Positions 18,444 to 27,747 of a stretch of 64,000 bases of DNA are shown here, piece after piece (within the stretch, counting starts at the first letter, position 1; each line of letters begins with the position of its first letter). The position numbers and the translations under genes are program-made. A model generated the notes under the pieces. That model was given only the letters and a program-made list of their open reading frames with translations. It was not told the origin of the DNA and ran no database searches. Source of the stretch: Alphaproteobacteria bacterium (GTDB taxonomy: Bacteria > Pseudomonadota > Alphaproteobacteria > Rhodobacterales > Rhodobacteraceae); NCBI GenBank assembly GCA_030148665.1, contig JASBSZ010000015.1, positions 62,001-126,000 of the forward strand, in the 5' to 3' direction.

Positions 18444-19442
18444 ATGCAAATGGCACGCGATATCCAATGCAGCAACGGCGTGATCCGCCCTCTGGGACCG
18501 GACGATTTCGAGGCGGTGGTCGCGCTGGACAGCGCAAATAGCGGGCAGTCGCGAAGGGGGTTTTTCGAAAAGCGTCTCAAGGCTGCGCTGGATCAGCCGC
18601 GCGATTACGTCTATTTTGGCCTGCATGACGGAGGCCGGCTGATCGGATTTGCCCTGGCGTCACTGATCGACGGCGAATTCGGCCAGCCGGGGCGGCGCGG
18701 TTTGCTCGACGTGATCGGGGTGGCTCCGGGGCATCAGAGCCGCGGTGCCGGCCGCGATCTGCTGGCCGCGGTGCGCGATGTTCTGCGTCACAAGGGGGCG
18801 ATCGCGATCGAAACCCAGGTTGACTGGTCGGACAGGCGTTTGCTGGGCTTTTTCGGCAATGCGGGCTTTGACCTGGCGCCGCGGATGATTCTGGGCCGGT
18901 CGATGGCCGACCCTCTGCCACAGGCGAGCCCCGATGACGAGGATGAAACGCTCGAGATCGACTACAGCGCCCCCGAGGGCGACCAGCCCGGCGCATTGTC
19001 GTCCGACCGGATTCCCGTGCGTTCGATGGAGGCAGGCGATCTGGATGCCATCATCCGCATCGACAGCCGTCTTTCCGGTTCCGACCGCCGCGCCTATTTC
19101 GAGCGCAAGTTGCGCGAGGTCACGGTCGAATCCGGTATCCGTGTCTCGCTGGTGGCCGAGATGGAAGGATTCGTCGTCGGCTATATCATGGCGCGCGTCG
19201 ATTTCGGGGCGTTCGGCCACATGATGCACGAGGCCGTGATGGATACGATCGGCGTCGATCCCGGTTACAAGGGGCAGGGTATCGGCCATGCATTGCTGGC
19301 GCGCCTGGTGTCGAATCTGGGTATCCTGAGGGTGGACAGCCTGCGCAGCGAGGTTGCCTGGGATGATGTCGAGGTGATTGCCTTTCTCGGCCATGTCGGA
19401 TTTCAGCCGACCCAGCGTCTTTCACTGACAAGCGACCTGTAA
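18444..19442 (+). CDS. Tandem GNAT acetyltransferase
   Basis: A 332-residue protein with two complete GNAT domains (about 10-150 and 190-330), each with the acetyl-CoA pyrophosphate loop: VIGVAPGHQSRGAGRDLL and TIGVDPGYKGQGIGHALL. The linker is acidic. GNAT enzymes transfer acetyl from acetyl-CoA to amines or protein lysines. It follows the hemerythrin gene by 21 bases with a GGGAG ribosome binding site. In Rhodopseudomonas, benzoate-CoA ligase is switched off by lysine acetylation by GNAT enzymes, so a regulatory role on the ligases of this island is an attractive but unproven guess. Confidence 0.82.
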   Translation: MQMARDIQCSNGVIRPLGPDDFEAVVALDSANSGQSRRGFFEKRLKAALDQPRDYVYFGLHDGGRLIGFALASLIDGEFGQPGRRGLLDVIGVAPGHQSRGAGRDLLAAVRDVLRHKGAIAIETQVDWSDRRLLGFFGNAGFDLAPRMILGRSMADPLPQASPDDEDETLEIDYSAPEGDQPGALSSDRIPVRSMEAGDLDAIIRIDSRLSGSDRRAYFERKLREVTVESGIRVSLVAEMEGFVVGYIMARVDFGAFGHMMHEAVMDTIGVDPGYKGQGIGHALLARLVSNLGILRVDSLRSEVAWDDVEVIAFLGHVGFQPTQRLSLTSDL

Positions 19443-19541
19443 TCGACCCGGCTGACGGCGGGGCCTGCCCGGTTTCCTCGGCATGCCCTGCCTCTCAGAC
19501 CCGGTCAGACTGTCGCGTATCCGATATGCCTGCAAAGGGTT

Positions 19542-19581
19542 GGCCCCCGCCGTCGATGTTGTTCTCCATCGGGCGGGGGCC
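19542..19581. terminator. GC-rich hairpin between gnat and fdx (convergent)
   Basis: Perfect 10-bp arms GGCCCCCGCC (19542-19551) and GGCGGGGGCC (19572-19581), with additional CGATG/CATCG pairing inside. It lies 100 bases after the GNAT stop and 137 bases after the fdx stop. A second hairpin, CGCCGC-N6-GCGGCG (19678-19695), is 22 bases past the fdx stop. Neither has a T-run, so they are candidate bidirectional terminators or 3' stabilising stems. The rest of the 275-base gap shows no gene. Confidence 0.5.
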
Positions 19582-19717
19582 GTGACATCCACGTCAGCCA
19601 TGGCGTGGACATGGCGTTGCGGCCGGCATTTCGTCAATCTGCCCCGCACACTCGGCCTGCACGCAAGGAGGCAGCACCGCCGCACGGGCGCGGCGATGCC
19701 GGGGCGACGCGGGCCTG

Positions 19718-19963
19718 TCAGGAATGGAGCGCGTCGTATTTCGCCTGCAATTCGTCCTCGCTTTCGACCCAATCCGGGTTTTCGACGATGCATTCCTCGG
19801 GGCAGACAAGGCGGCACTGGGGCTCGTCCTCTTCGCCGACGCATTCGGTGCATTTCATCGGGTCGATGATGTAGATGGGATCACCCGCGGTGATCGCCTC
19901 GTTGGGGCAGACCGGCTCGCAGGCGTCACAGGCGGTACAGCCCTCGATGATCATCAATGCCAT
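19718..19963 (-). CDS. fdx: 2[4Fe-4S] ferredoxin, electron donor to benzoyl-CoA reductase
   Basis: An 81-residue ferredoxin with cluster motifs CTACDACEPVCP and CTECVGEEDEPQC...CPEEC; the second motif has the spaced form typical of Allochromatium/Thauera-type ferredoxins. In Thauera this ferredoxin links 2-oxoglutarate:ferredoxin oxidoreductase to benzoyl-CoA reductase and 4-hydroxybenzoyl-CoA reductase. It is the last gene of the had-to-fdx operon and the only one not overlapped: 26 bases separate it from bcrD, with its own ribosome binding site (AAAGGAGA). The frame is open far upstream inside bcrD, but the ATG at 19963 gives the normal ferredoxin N-terminus. Confidence 0.93.
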   Translation of the reverse strand: MALMIIEGCTACDACEPVCPNEAITAGDPIYIIDPMKCTECVGEEDEPQCRLVCPEECIVENPDWVESEDELQAKYDALHS

Positions 19964-19989
19964 GTTTCCATTCTCCTTTCCTTGATGTC

Positions 19990-20835
19990 TCAGGATGCTT
20001 TCAGCAACTGCCCCTGGGCGGCCAGTTTTTCGGCCCTGAAGGCGCCCCACAGCGCAGCTCCGATGGCGCCGGCATAGATCGAGTCGGGGTGGTTGGCGAC
20101 GGTGGCCTCCATGCCCTTCATCTTGTCCAGCTGTTCGCGCAATGCCGCGCACAGCCCCTCGTCGGTGGCCAGCCCGCCGGTCATCATGATCACGTCGCTG
20201 CGCACGCCGATCGATTTCAGCAACCGCGCAAGGCGATTGGCCATCGACAGGTGGATCCCCTTCAGGATATTGGGTGTGGTAATCCCGCGGCTGACCATGT
20301 TGATGACGTCGGTCTCGGCCAGAACCGCGCAGATGGACGATACCTCTTCGGGATCGTCGGCCTGCTGGCTGAGGGTGCCGATCTCGTCCTGGGCGATGCC
20401 CAGATAGCGGGCGATGTTTTCCAGGAACTGACCCGAGCCGGACGCGCATTGGCTGGTCATCTTGTAATTGACGACCTTGCCCTTGTCGTCGGTGATGATG
20501 GCCCGGCCATGCAGCGCGCCGCAGTCCAGAACGGCAACCGTGTCGGGGTTCAGAAAGCGCGCCCCGCGGGCGTGGCTGGTCATCGAGTAGAAATGCCCGG
20601 TGTGAAAGGGGATCGCCTCGCCCTCGCCGGTGGTCGCAACATAGTCGAGGTCGCTTTCCTTGAGCCCGGCCTGTGCGAGACAGTCGTCAAAGGCCTCGCG
20701 TGCCAGCAGCATGGGGTCGCGCTGGCGGATGCGCAGGGTTGCGCGCGACAGCCATTCCTCGTTGCCATCCTCGACCCGGAATATCGCGACCTTGACCGCC
20801 CCGGTTCCAACGTCAATTCCCGCTGACAATGTCAT
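19990..20835 (-). CDS. bcrD: Benzoyl-CoA reductase subunit D (ATPase module)
   Basis: A 281-residue ASKHA-type ATPase subunit. The phosphate-1 loop [14 protein letters not shown] is at the N-terminus, DCGALHGRA is the second nucleotide motif, and [12 protein letters not shown] supplies the cysteine that, with BcrA, binds the bridging [4Fe-4S] cluster. BcrAD hydrolyses ATP to push low-potential electrons from ferredoxin to the BcrBC catalytic module. The ATG overlaps the bcrA stop (ATGA), consistent with equal synthesis of the two ATPase subunits. The closest described types are Thauera BcrD and Rhodopseudomonas BadG. Confidence 0.95.
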   Translation of the reverse strand: MTLSAGIDVGTGAVKVAIFRVEDGNEEWLSRATLRIRQRDPMLLAREAFDDCLAQAGLKESDLDYVATTGEGEAIPFHTGHFYSMTSHARGARFLNPDTVAVLDCGALHGRAIITDDKGKVVNYKMTSQCASGSGQFLENIARYLGIAQDEIGTLSQQADDPEEVSSICAVLAETDVINMVSRGITTPNILKGIHLSMANRLARLLKSIGVRSDVIMMTGGLATDEGLCAALREQLDKMKGMEATVANHPDSIYAGAIGAALWGAFRAEKLAAQGQLLKAS

Positions 20836-22157
20836 GCCTCAACTCCTTCCATGTTTCCTTCGGCGGCGCGGCGGGCAAATTCGGCAGCCCCCAGCGAGCC
20901 GGTATAGATCGAGTCCGGGTCGATATTGATCTTCACCTCGCCATAGTTCTCGTGCACCAGTTTCTTCAACTCGCGCACGGCGGCCTCGTTCTTGGCGACG
21001 CCGCCGGTAAAGGTGAACTCGTCCTTGACCCCGCCCGAGCGCGAGAGAATCGAGATTGCCCGCAGGATGATCGCCCGGTGCAACCCGGCCAGGATGTCCT
21101 CGCGCTTTTCACCCAGTGCCAGGCGGTCGCGCAGCTCGGCGCCGGCGAAAACCGTGCAGGTCGAGTTGATGCGCGCGGGCTTTTCCGACTGCATGGCAAG
21201 CGGGCCAAGCTCGTGCAGGCCCATGTTCATCTCGTCTGCGATATAGCCCAGATAGCGGCCACAGCCGGCGGCGCAGCGGTCGTTCATCTGGAAATTCTCG
21301 ACGATGCCGTTTTCATCGACCTGGATGCCCTTGGTATCCTGGCCGCCGATGTCCAGCACCGTGCGGGTGTTGGGATACATCATATGCGCGCCCAGACCGT
21401 GGCACAGGATCTCGCTGCGGATATGCTCCTTGGAAAAGGGCAGGGTCACGCGGCCATAGCCGGTGCCGACCAGCCAGGTTTCCTCAAGGTCGATGTCCAG
21501 CGCCCTTTCGACCGGTGCCAGCATGTCGCCAGACAATGCCGCACCTTCGGCAGTGACGCGGATGAGCGCGCTCTTGAACTTGTCCGACAGGGTTCCCTTG
21601 GGTGGGCGGTTTTCGACCGCGATGATCGACTTGTCATAGACGTTCAGAAGCAGGTCATAGGGCAGACCCATGTCGCGGGCGACCTCTTCGGACAGCGCCA
21701 GGTAACGTGAACCGGCGATGTCGCGAAAGAAATCCGACTTGCGCGCGGCACCCGGTGCGAACATGGCCGGAGATTCCGCCCTCAGGCGCGAAAAGATTTC
21801 GGATAATGCCTCTTTCACCCCTTCTGCATCATGGGTGAAACGCGCGCCGTGAATCTGGGTCAGACAGGTCTCTTCGAGATCGTCCAGCTGTTCCAGAAAC
21901 TGTTCCAGACGAAAGGCCCGCTCGAGCGAGGAAAGAAAATCCTCGACTTCCTTCCTGGTTCCGTCCTCGGCGCCGAATTCGCGTCGGAACAGGGTAAAGC
22001 GCGCATCTACCGCGGCCTCCTGCTGGGCTACCCGACAGGCGGTCTCGTAATTCGAGCGCGAGTTGGTGATGCCACGTCCCAGGATATCACCCGCCTCGTC
22101 CAGCAGGATTGCCTTGGTGGTGGTCGATCCCAGATCGATGCCAACATAGGTCTTCAT
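20832..22157 (-). CDS. bcrA: Benzoyl-CoA reductase subunit A (ATPase module)
   Basis: A 441-residue ATPase subunit starting [19 protein letters not shown]. Motifs are the phosphate-1 loop near residues 6-15, [11 protein letters not shown], and [13 protein letters not shown], whose cysteines share a [4Fe-4S] cluster with BcrD. The long insertion between the first motif and the core is characteristic of BcrA/BadF and not of BcrD or 2-hydroxyglutaryl-CoA dehydratase activators. The ATG at 22157 overlaps the bcrB stop (ATGA). It is the larger half of the ATP-driven electron activator. Confidence 0.95.
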   Translation of the reverse strand: MKTYVGIDLGSTTTKAILLDEAGDILGRGITNSRSNYETACRVAQQEAAVDARFTLFRREFGAEDGTRKEVEDFLSSLERAFRLEQFLEQLDDLEETCLTQIHGARFTHDAEGVKEALSEIFSRLRAESPAMFAPGAARKSDFFRDIAGSRYLALSEEVARDMGLPYDLLLNVYDKSIIAVENRPPKGTLSDKFKSALIRVTAEGAALSGDMLAPVERALDIDLEETWLVGTGYGRVTLPFSKEHIRSEILCHGLGAHMMYPNTRTVLDIGGQDTKGIQVDENGIVENFQMNDRCAAGCGRYLGYIADEMNMGLHELGPLAMQSEKPARINSTCTVFAGAELRDRLALGEKREDILAGLHRAIILRAISILSRSGGVKDEFTFTGGVAKNEAAVRELKKLVHENYGEVKINIDPDSIYTGSLGAAEFARRAAEGNMEGVEA

Positions 22158-23461
22158 GCCGCTTTCCCCCTTCCGCTGCGTTTCTGTTCGACCATCTGGA
22201 AATAGCTTTCCAGCCGGTTCTTGATGTTGGCGGCCGAGAAATAGCGCGGGTCCACCAGGTCGCTTTCGATGAATGCGGCGGGTTTGCCCGTGCGTTTCTC
22301 GACCTCGCGCATGATCAGAAGCTGTCCGGCCGAGAAGCTGTTGCACGACTTGATCGAGTTGATCAGCAGACCGTCGGCCTCGTACTCGTTGATATAGTTG
22401 ACCAGCATGTCGATGCGCATGGGCAACGAGCGGTTGGTGTAGACGTTCAGGCAGTATTCCGCCAGTGATTCCAGAGGCTTGTCCGGGTTGTGGCGGAAGC
22501 CGAAATCATAGGTGCCGCCGACCTTGGTATAGCTCGAAGCCACCACGGTTGCGCCCTCGTCATAGAACATTTTCCAGAACTGGCGGAAATTGGTGTAGTT
22601 GGGCGGCCCCTCGACGACCAGGCGATATTTCTCTTCCTTCATGGTGCCGTCGGGGGTAACGGGGCCAAGGCCCTTTCTCATGCGTTCCTCGACCTCTTCG
22701 CGCAGGAAACGGTAATAGTCGATCGCGTCATCGGTGCCGCGGAAGGCGCCGAAGATCGGGCCGATATAGTAGATGCCGCCGAAATAGGCGTCGATCGGGC
22801 TGGGCTTGTTCTTGGCGCTTTGCAGCACGGCGACCAGATCGTCCTCGGCCTGTGCCGACTTTTTCAGATATTCGCGCAGCCGGTCGATGTCGAACTTGAC
22901 ACCGCTGACCTGTTCCAGGGTCGGGATCACGTCCTCCTTCAGCTGTTTCACCATGTACTGGATCATGTTCGGCGTGATCTTGCCGTCGGCCATGTATGGT
23001 GTCTGCAGGAATATGGTCGGGCACTTGTACTGCTCGCGCAGCAGCTCGAACCATTTGAGGAAGGTGAAACAGCCCGTATAGCTGAGCAGCAGCACGTCCG
23101 GTTTGGGCAGCGGTTTGCCGTTGGGGCCGATATTGCCCTTGAGCATCATGCCGATGTCGGATTTCACATATGTGCAGACATCCTCGGAATGGCCGGCGCG
23201 CTCGGCCTCCATGATATAGGCGCCCGACTTGCGCCGCAGACCGTTCTGGATGGCATTAACCTCGGGCAGGTTGTTGACCAGGTCAAAGCACATGAGCAGC
23301 TCGTTCAGGTTGCCCGGCACGAATGTCGAGGCCACCTTTTCGCCGGTTTCGGGTGCGTTGGTCAGGCGCTCGTAATGCGCGTTGATCATTTCCTTCTGTT
23401 TCAGCATGGAGGCGTCCTTGATGACCTCCTGCTTGGCGGGTTTGGCGGCTGTAGGTCTCAT
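22154..23461 (-). CDS. bcrB: Benzoyl-CoA reductase subunit B (catalytic module)
   Basis: A 435-residue HgdB/BadE-like subunit. Cysteines in [11 protein letters not shown] and [12 protein letters not shown] are candidate [4Fe-4S] ligands. BcrB and BcrC together bind the substrate and iron-sulfur clusters and reduce benzoyl-CoA to cyclohexa-1,5-diene-1-carbonyl-CoA. The ATG at 23461 overlaps the bcrC stop (ATGA); an in-frame ATG four codons upstream is less likely because it lacks coupling. Its presence with A, C and D makes this a complete class I (ATP-dependent) reductase. Confidence 0.94.
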   Translation of the reverse strand: MRPTAAKPAKQEVIKDASMLKQKEMINAHYERLTNAPETGEKVASTFVPGNLNELLMCFDLVNNLPEVNAIQNGLRRKSGAYIMEAERAGHSEDVCTYVKSDIGMMLKGNIGPNGKPLPKPDVLLLSYTGCFTFLKWFELLREQYKCPTIFLQTPYMADGKITPNMIQYMVKQLKEDVIPTLEQVSGVKFDIDRLREYLKKSAQAEDDLVAVLQSAKNKPSPIDAYFGGIYYIGPIFGAFRGTDDAIDYYRFLREEVEERMRKGLGPVTPDGTMKEEKYRLVVEGPPNYTNFRQFWKMFYDEGATVVASSYTKVGGTYDFGFRHNPDKPLESLAEYCLNVYTNRSLPMRIDMLVNYINEYEADGLLINSIKSCNSFSAGQLLIMREVEKRTGKPAAFIESDLVDPRYFSAANIKNRLESYFQMVEQKRSGRGKAA

Positions 23462-24633
23462 GCGGCACTCCATAGCTTGATCGAATCGACAAAGGTTCCG
23501 GCCTGTTCGCGGATCGGCTGCATCTGGCCCGAGTTTTCTGCGTACTTGAATGCGATGTGGGGAATGCCCGCCTCTTTCAGTACGTTCTGGAGCATCGGGC
23601 GATCCAGCAGAGCCGGGTCGCAGAAGCTGGTCGAGGCAAAGATAACACCCTCGGCGCCGCTTTCGCGTACGGCTCGAACCAGGAACTTGCCCTTGTCGGC
23701 AAGGACGGGCTCGTATTTCGCGGCCGTTTCCATCGAGTTGTGGAGGAAGGCCTTTGACAGGTTCTCGACCGGGTCGCCCTCGGTCGGGACGTCTCCCATC
23801 AGCCAGCGGGCCACCAGGATGAAATCGTCATCCACCACATAGCAGCCCGCCAGTTCGAGCGACTTTATCAGGTTCAGCGGCGGCTGTTCGCAGAACATGC
23901 CGGTCAGCACCACGCGGGCATTGTCCTTGATCGGGCGCGGGGTGGCCGCGGCGGCGGCGACATAGTCGCGCAGGATCTGGTTGTGCTCCTCGACCGGCAC
24001 CAGCAGCCCCGCGCGCATCACCAGATAGGATTCGGATGCCGGTGCCTGCCACGGTTTGGCTGCGCGCAGGCGATAGAGTTCGCCGATCAGGCGGCGGTTT
24101 TCGTTGTAGACCTCGATTGACGCGCGGATGTCGTCATCGGTGATCTCGTGGCCGGAAATCTTTTCCAGATCATGGAGCAGTTCGCGCATCTCGCCGATGT
24201 AGAACTGCCCGCCGATATCATCGACATAGGTCTGCGGTGTGTCGAAATACTTGACATAGACATCGGGGAACAGCGTTTTCCACATGCCCGAAAGGTTGCG
24301 GATCACGTCGCAGATCGAGGGGAACAGCATCCCGTCCACGAAATCCAGCCGGCCCGAAAGGCCCAGCTCGATCGTCGAGCGGGGGATGCGGCAGATATAG
24401 CTTTGATAATAGGCGTCGCCATGAATGACTTCGAGGTTGTCGCCGCCCCCCATGATCCCGAGCGGCAGCATCCCGGCGGCGTGGATCAGCTCGCGCGGAA
24501 CATAGATCGGCAGGTGGCCGATCACCTTGCGACCCTCTTTTGCGGCCTTCCATTCGCGGGCGTGACTGAATGTCAGATCGTCAAACAGGGCCTCGCAACG
24601 GGCAACGATCTCTTCTGTTGTCGGACTGGTCAT
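23458..24633 (-). CDS. bcrC: Benzoyl-CoA reductase subunit C (catalytic module)
   Basis: A 391-residue subunit of the same HgdB-like family as BcrB, with YVPRELIHAAGMLPLGIMGGG near the N-terminus and cysteines in SICDVIRN, MFCEQPP and STSFCDPAL. It carries an iron-sulfur cluster and, with BcrB, the benzoyl-CoA site. The ATG at 24633 overlaps the dch stop (ATGA) and has GGGAG 5 bases upstream; an ATG four codons earlier is possible. The order C-B-A-D is the same as in Thauera. Confidence 0.94.
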   Translation of the reverse strand: MTSPTTEEIVARCEALFDDLTFSHAREWKAAKEGRKVIGHLPIYVPRELIHAAGMLPLGIMGGGDNLEVIHGDAYYQSYICRIPRSTIELGLSGRLDFVDGMLFPSICDVIRNLSGMWKTLFPDVYVKYFDTPQTYVDDIGGQFYIGEMRELLHDLEKISGHEITDDDIRASIEVYNENRRLIGELYRLRAAKPWQAPASESYLVMRAGLLVPVEEHNQILRDYVAAAAATPRPIKDNARVVLTGMFCEQPPLNLIKSLELAGCYVVDDDFILVARWLMGDVPTEGDPVENLSKAFLHNSMETAAKYEPVLADKGKFLVRAVRESGAEGVIFASTSFCDPALLDRPMLQNVLKEAGIPHIAFKYAENSGQMQPIREQAGTFVDSIKLWSAA

Positions 24634-25397
24634 CGGTTCTCCCATTTCGCAGGGCGCTTGGCGATGAAGGCGTTCAGGCCCTCGACCGCGTCGCGGGTTT
24701 GCATCAGTTCTTCGAGGTACAGTTTTTCGACCCGGGCCAGCCTGGCCCTGATCCGGGCGGCATATTCGATGCGTGCCGCAGCAACCGCCATGCGCAGGCT
24801 TGAGGCGGATTTGGGCGCAAGCTGTGTGTCGAACCATTCCAGCGCGGCCTGTGTCGGATCATCGGCGAGATGATCGACAAGGCCGATTTCAAGGGCGCGC
24901 CGGCCGTCGATCGAGGCGCCGGAATACAGCATTTCCTCGGCCCTGGGCTGGCCGATACGTTCGGGCAGCAGGCAGGACGCCGCCGGAGCGAATACGCCCA
25001 GCTGCATTTCGGGCTGGCCGAGATTGGCATCGGGGGCCGCAAACAGAATCGAGCCCGCACAGGCCAGTTCCAGCCCCCCGCCCAGGCACTGGCCGGCAAT
25101 GGCCACCATCACCGGTACGGGGGCGTCGATCATTCGCAGGATCAGCGCGTGCAGCCCGCCGAGCATTTCGGCACAGCTTTCAGGCAGGTGTTCCTCGACA
25201 CTGGCGCCGAAGCTGAAATGCGGCCCGTCGGCATCCAGCAGCACGGCCTTGAGGTCGCGGTGATCGAGGTGGCGCTGAAGGGCCGCGTCAAGCGCCGCGA
25301 TCATCTCGGCGTCGATGATGTTCGCCTTGGGTCGGCTCAGCGTCAGGTGCAACAGCCCCCCGTCGCGCTCGACCGATATGCCGAGAGGCTGGCTCAT
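24630..25397 (-). CDS. dch: Cyclohexa-1,5-diene-1-carbonyl-CoA hydratase
   Basis: A 255-residue crotonase-fold enzyme: FSFGASVEEHLPE forms the first oxyanion region, GQCLGGGLELACA the second, and QPEMQLGVFAPAASCLLP the following active-site segment. It adds water to the dienoyl-CoA made by benzoyl-CoA reductase, giving 6-hydroxycyclohex-1-ene-1-carbonyl-CoA. It is overlapped by oah upstream and bcrC downstream (ATGA each). A generic enoyl-CoA hydratase is the alternative on sequence alone; the context with had and oah fixes the role. Confidence 0.9.
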   Translation of the reverse strand: MSQPLGISVERDGGLLHLTLSRPKANIIDAEMIAALDAALQRHLDHRDLKAVLLDADGPHFSFGASVEEHLPESCAEMLGGLHALILRMIDAPVPVMVAIAGQCLGGGLELACAGSILFAAPDANLGQPEMQLGVFAPAASCLLPERIGQPRAEEMLYSGASIDGRRALEIGLVDHLADDPTQAALEWFDTQLAPKSASSLRMAVAAARIEYAARIRARLARVEKLYLEELMQTRDAVEGLNAFIAKRPAKWENR

Positions 25398-26524
25398 TTT
25401 CCGCCCTCCCTGCCCGCGCCGGGCATCAGGCTGTCGATGAATTCCGGGGTCCAGGTCGCGCCCTGGGCCAGTTCGCGGCGCAGGCGGACAAAATCAACCT
25501 CGCGGCCAACCTCGCGATTGCCTTCGTTGAAGGCGCGGAAGCCTGCATTGGCCTCGGTCATCATGTTGAGGCTCAGCCATGCACGGGAGTTTTCCTTGTT
25601 CATGTTCCACGCGTTCAGCTTGGGCTTGCGCAGTTCCTCGACCGACTTTGTGGTGCAGTCGGGGAAGGTCAACATCAGCTTGGTGCACAGCGTGTCCACG
25701 GCCTCGTCCAGCAAGGACAGATCTACCGTGCCGCGTTTCATCAGTTCCTTTCCCTCGGCCAGGGCCTTGCCCGTCCTGGGTTCACCATGCTGGATGCGGC
25801 CCCAGGCGTCGGTTTTCATTTCGGTTTCGACCAGGGGGTTGGGAACGAATTCGCCATCGACCCTCAGCGCCGGAACCAGTTCCGTCAGCAGGCCCAGGCG
25901 CTGGGCCTTGTGGGCGCTGAAGGGTTCGCATAGCACGCCCGACACCATTGCCATTTCGGCGCCGATCATCACCGGCAGGAAATCGGTCGATCCCCCGATT
26001 GCCGCCGAGCCATGCTTGGGGCCCGCCTGGCCGAATCGGGCCAGGTCCTGTGCTACGGAAAAGTCGCATGCCATTCCGATTTCCTGGCCGCCACCGATGC
26101 GCATGCCGTTCACGCGGCAGATCACCGGCTTGTCGCAGCCCAGTATGGCGCTGACCATGTCGTTGAACAGGCGCATGTACTGGCGATATTCCTGTGGCCG
26201 GCCCGCATAATATTCGGCGTACTCCTTGGTGTTGCCGCCGGTGCAGAACGCCTTGTCGCCGGCGCCGGTAAACACCACCGCAACCACGTCGCGCATGTTT
26301 GATGCCGCGCGAAAGCACAGGATGATCTTCTTGACCATGGCCGTTGTGTACGAGTTGTACTGGCCGGGGTTGTTCAACGTGATCCAGACCGCATACAGGC
26401 CATCTGCAACGCTGCCGTCGGGGTTCTTCACGGGGCGCTTTTCGAACAGGACCTGATCGGTGAGATCATCGATCACCTGTTGCGAAACGAGGTCATGGGG
26501 CAGGAATTCGAAATCGTCGCTCAT
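25394..26524 (-). CDS. oah: 6-Oxocyclohex-1-ene-1-carbonyl-CoA hydrolase
   Basis: A 376-residue crotonase-family ring hydrolase, longer than ordinary enoyl-CoA hydratases. Segments [20 protein letters not shown] and [17 protein letters not shown] are characteristic of Oah. It hydrates and cleaves the ring of 6-oxocyclohex-1-ene-1-carbonyl-CoA to 3-hydroxypimeloyl-CoA, the exit of the aromatic part of the pathway. The ATG at 26524 overlaps the had stop. Its presence marks the Thauera-type route; the Rhodopseudomonas route uses BadK-BadH-BadI instead. Confidence 0.94.
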   Translation of the reverse strand: MSDDFEFLPHDLVSQQVIDDLTDQVLFEKRPVKNPDGSVADGLYAVWITLNNPGQYNSYTTAMVKKIILCFRAASNMRDVVAVVFTGAGDKAFCTGGNTKEYAEYYAGRPQEYRQYMRLFNDMVSAILGCDKPVICRVNGMRIGGGQEIGMACDFSVAQDLARFGQAGPKHGSAAIGGSTDFLPVMIGAEMAMVSGVLCEPFSAHKAQRLGLLTELVPALRVDGEFVPNPLVETEMKTDAWGRIQHGEPRTGKALAEGKELMKRGTVDLSLLDEAVDTLCTKLMLTFPDCTTKSVEELRKPKLNAWNMNKENSRAWLSLNMMTEANAGFRAFNEGNREVGREVDFVRLRRELAQGATWTPEFIDSLMPGAGREGGK

Positions 26525-27594
26525 TGCTTTCCTCCGTTCGGCACCATGATGGCGCGTCGGGTCAGTTTGCCGTGATGCACGGCGTCGAAAACGTCGTTGA
26601 TGCTGTCCAGCGGATGCTGTTCGACAAAGGGTTTCAGCTGGACCTTGCCTGAAAGCACCAGATCCAGCGCGCCGGGGTACAGCTCGGGCGGACAGCCCCA
26701 GTTGCCCAATGCGCGGGCGTGAAAGGCCATCAGGTTCGACAGCCGGATTTCGACCTTGTCCATGGTGAACCCGACGACACACAATGTCGCCCCGTGGTTC
26801 AGCAGGCCGAATGCGGTTTTCTGCCCGGCGGCGGTGCCCGAGCATTCCATGATGATCCATTCGGTCTGGCGCAGGCCGTTCTGTTTGGCAAAATCGCGAA
26901 TGGCCCCCTTCAAGGCACGCGGGTCATGTTCGCGGGCGTTCAGGGTCAGGCTGGCGCCATATCTTGCAACGGCCTCCAGCTTGGCCGGGACGACGTCGAT
27001 TGCGACAACGGTTGCGCCCAGAGCGGCAGCGACCTGCACGGCATAGCCGCCCACGCCGCCCGTTCCGTTGACCACGACCAGATCGCCGGGTCCGATTCCA
27101 GCCTGCACCGCCGCCTGATAGGGCGTGGTCAGGGCATCTGCCACGACCGAGACATCGGCCAGCTCCAGCCCGGCAGCGGCCAGACGCGCCTGATCGACCT
27201 CGCACAACCCGCGCGCAGGCACCGTGATATGGGTGGCAAAGCCGCCCTGAATGTCGTTGCCCGGCATTTTCTGGGCACGACAGATCGTGCCCTTGCCGCG
27301 CTTGCACAGATCGCATTCCCCGCAGGGCATGACCGCCGGAATGATGACCGCCTTGCCCAGCCAGCCCTGTGCGGCGCTGCCGGCCTGGGTGACGATTCCG
27401 CTGATTTCGTGGCCCAGCGCAAGCGGCAGCGCATGGTTCGTGCGCACACCGTCATAATAATATCCAAGGTCGGTATGGCAGACACCGCAACCCGCGACCT
27501 CGACCACCACCTCGTCGGGGGCCGGCGTGGCGGGGGTGAAATCCTCGCGTTCGAGGGGCTTGTCGCCCGACAACATCACCCAGCGATGTGGCAT
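26521..27594 (-). CDS. had: 6-Hydroxycyclohex-1-ene-1-carbonyl-CoA dehydrogenase
   Basis: A 357-residue zinc-type alcohol dehydrogenase. Catalytic zinc motif GCGVCHTD plus GHEISG, structural zinc cysteines in [16 protein letters not shown], and the NAD-binding [13 protein letters not shown]. It oxidises 6-hydroxycyclohex-1-ene-1-carbonyl-CoA to the 6-oxo compound used by Oah. The ATG at 27594 (MPHRWVML) has GGGAGAG at suitable distance; the frame stays open upstream through the promoter region but is not coding there. It is the first gene of the had-oah-dch-bcrCBAD-fdx operon. Confidence 0.93.
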   Translation of the reverse strand: MPHRWVMLSGDKPLEREDFTPATPAPDEVVVEVAGCGVCHTDLGYYYDGVRTNHALPLALGHEISGIVTQAGSAAQGWLGKAVIIPAVMPCGECDLCKRGKGTICRAQKMPGNDIQGGFATHITVPARGLCEVDQARLAAAGLELADVSVVADALTTPYQAAVQAGIGPGDLVVVNGTGGVGGYAVQVAAALGATVVAIDVVPAKLEAVARYGASLTLNAREHDPRALKGAIRDFAKQNGLRQTEWIIMECSGTAAGQKTAFGLLNHGATLCVVGFTMDKVEIRLSNLMAFHARALGNWGCPPELYPGALDLVLSGKVQLKPFVEQHPLDSINDVFDAVHHGKLTRRAIMVPNGGKQ

Positions 27595-27652
27595 GCATTC
27601 TCTCCCGTTGTCATCTGTGGCCCGGTTGACAGGGCCTGGAATTCCTATTACC

Positions 27653-27672
27653 GTAAAATGGTACTCGAATAC
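27653..27672. promoter_or_regulatory. Island operator site 3 (had/korA divergent region)
   Basis: GTAAAATGGTACTCGAATAC, with central GTAC and A/T arms as in the other three sites. It lies 59-78 bases upstream of had and 76-95 bases upstream of korA, and so could control both divergent operons. Confidence 0.65.
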
Positions 27673-27747
27673 TTTTTTAACGTCAACCAAGGATTTCCCC
27701 AAGAGCACGCTTTGCGGAGATCCGGCAGACGGGAGCGGAAGGAAAAG

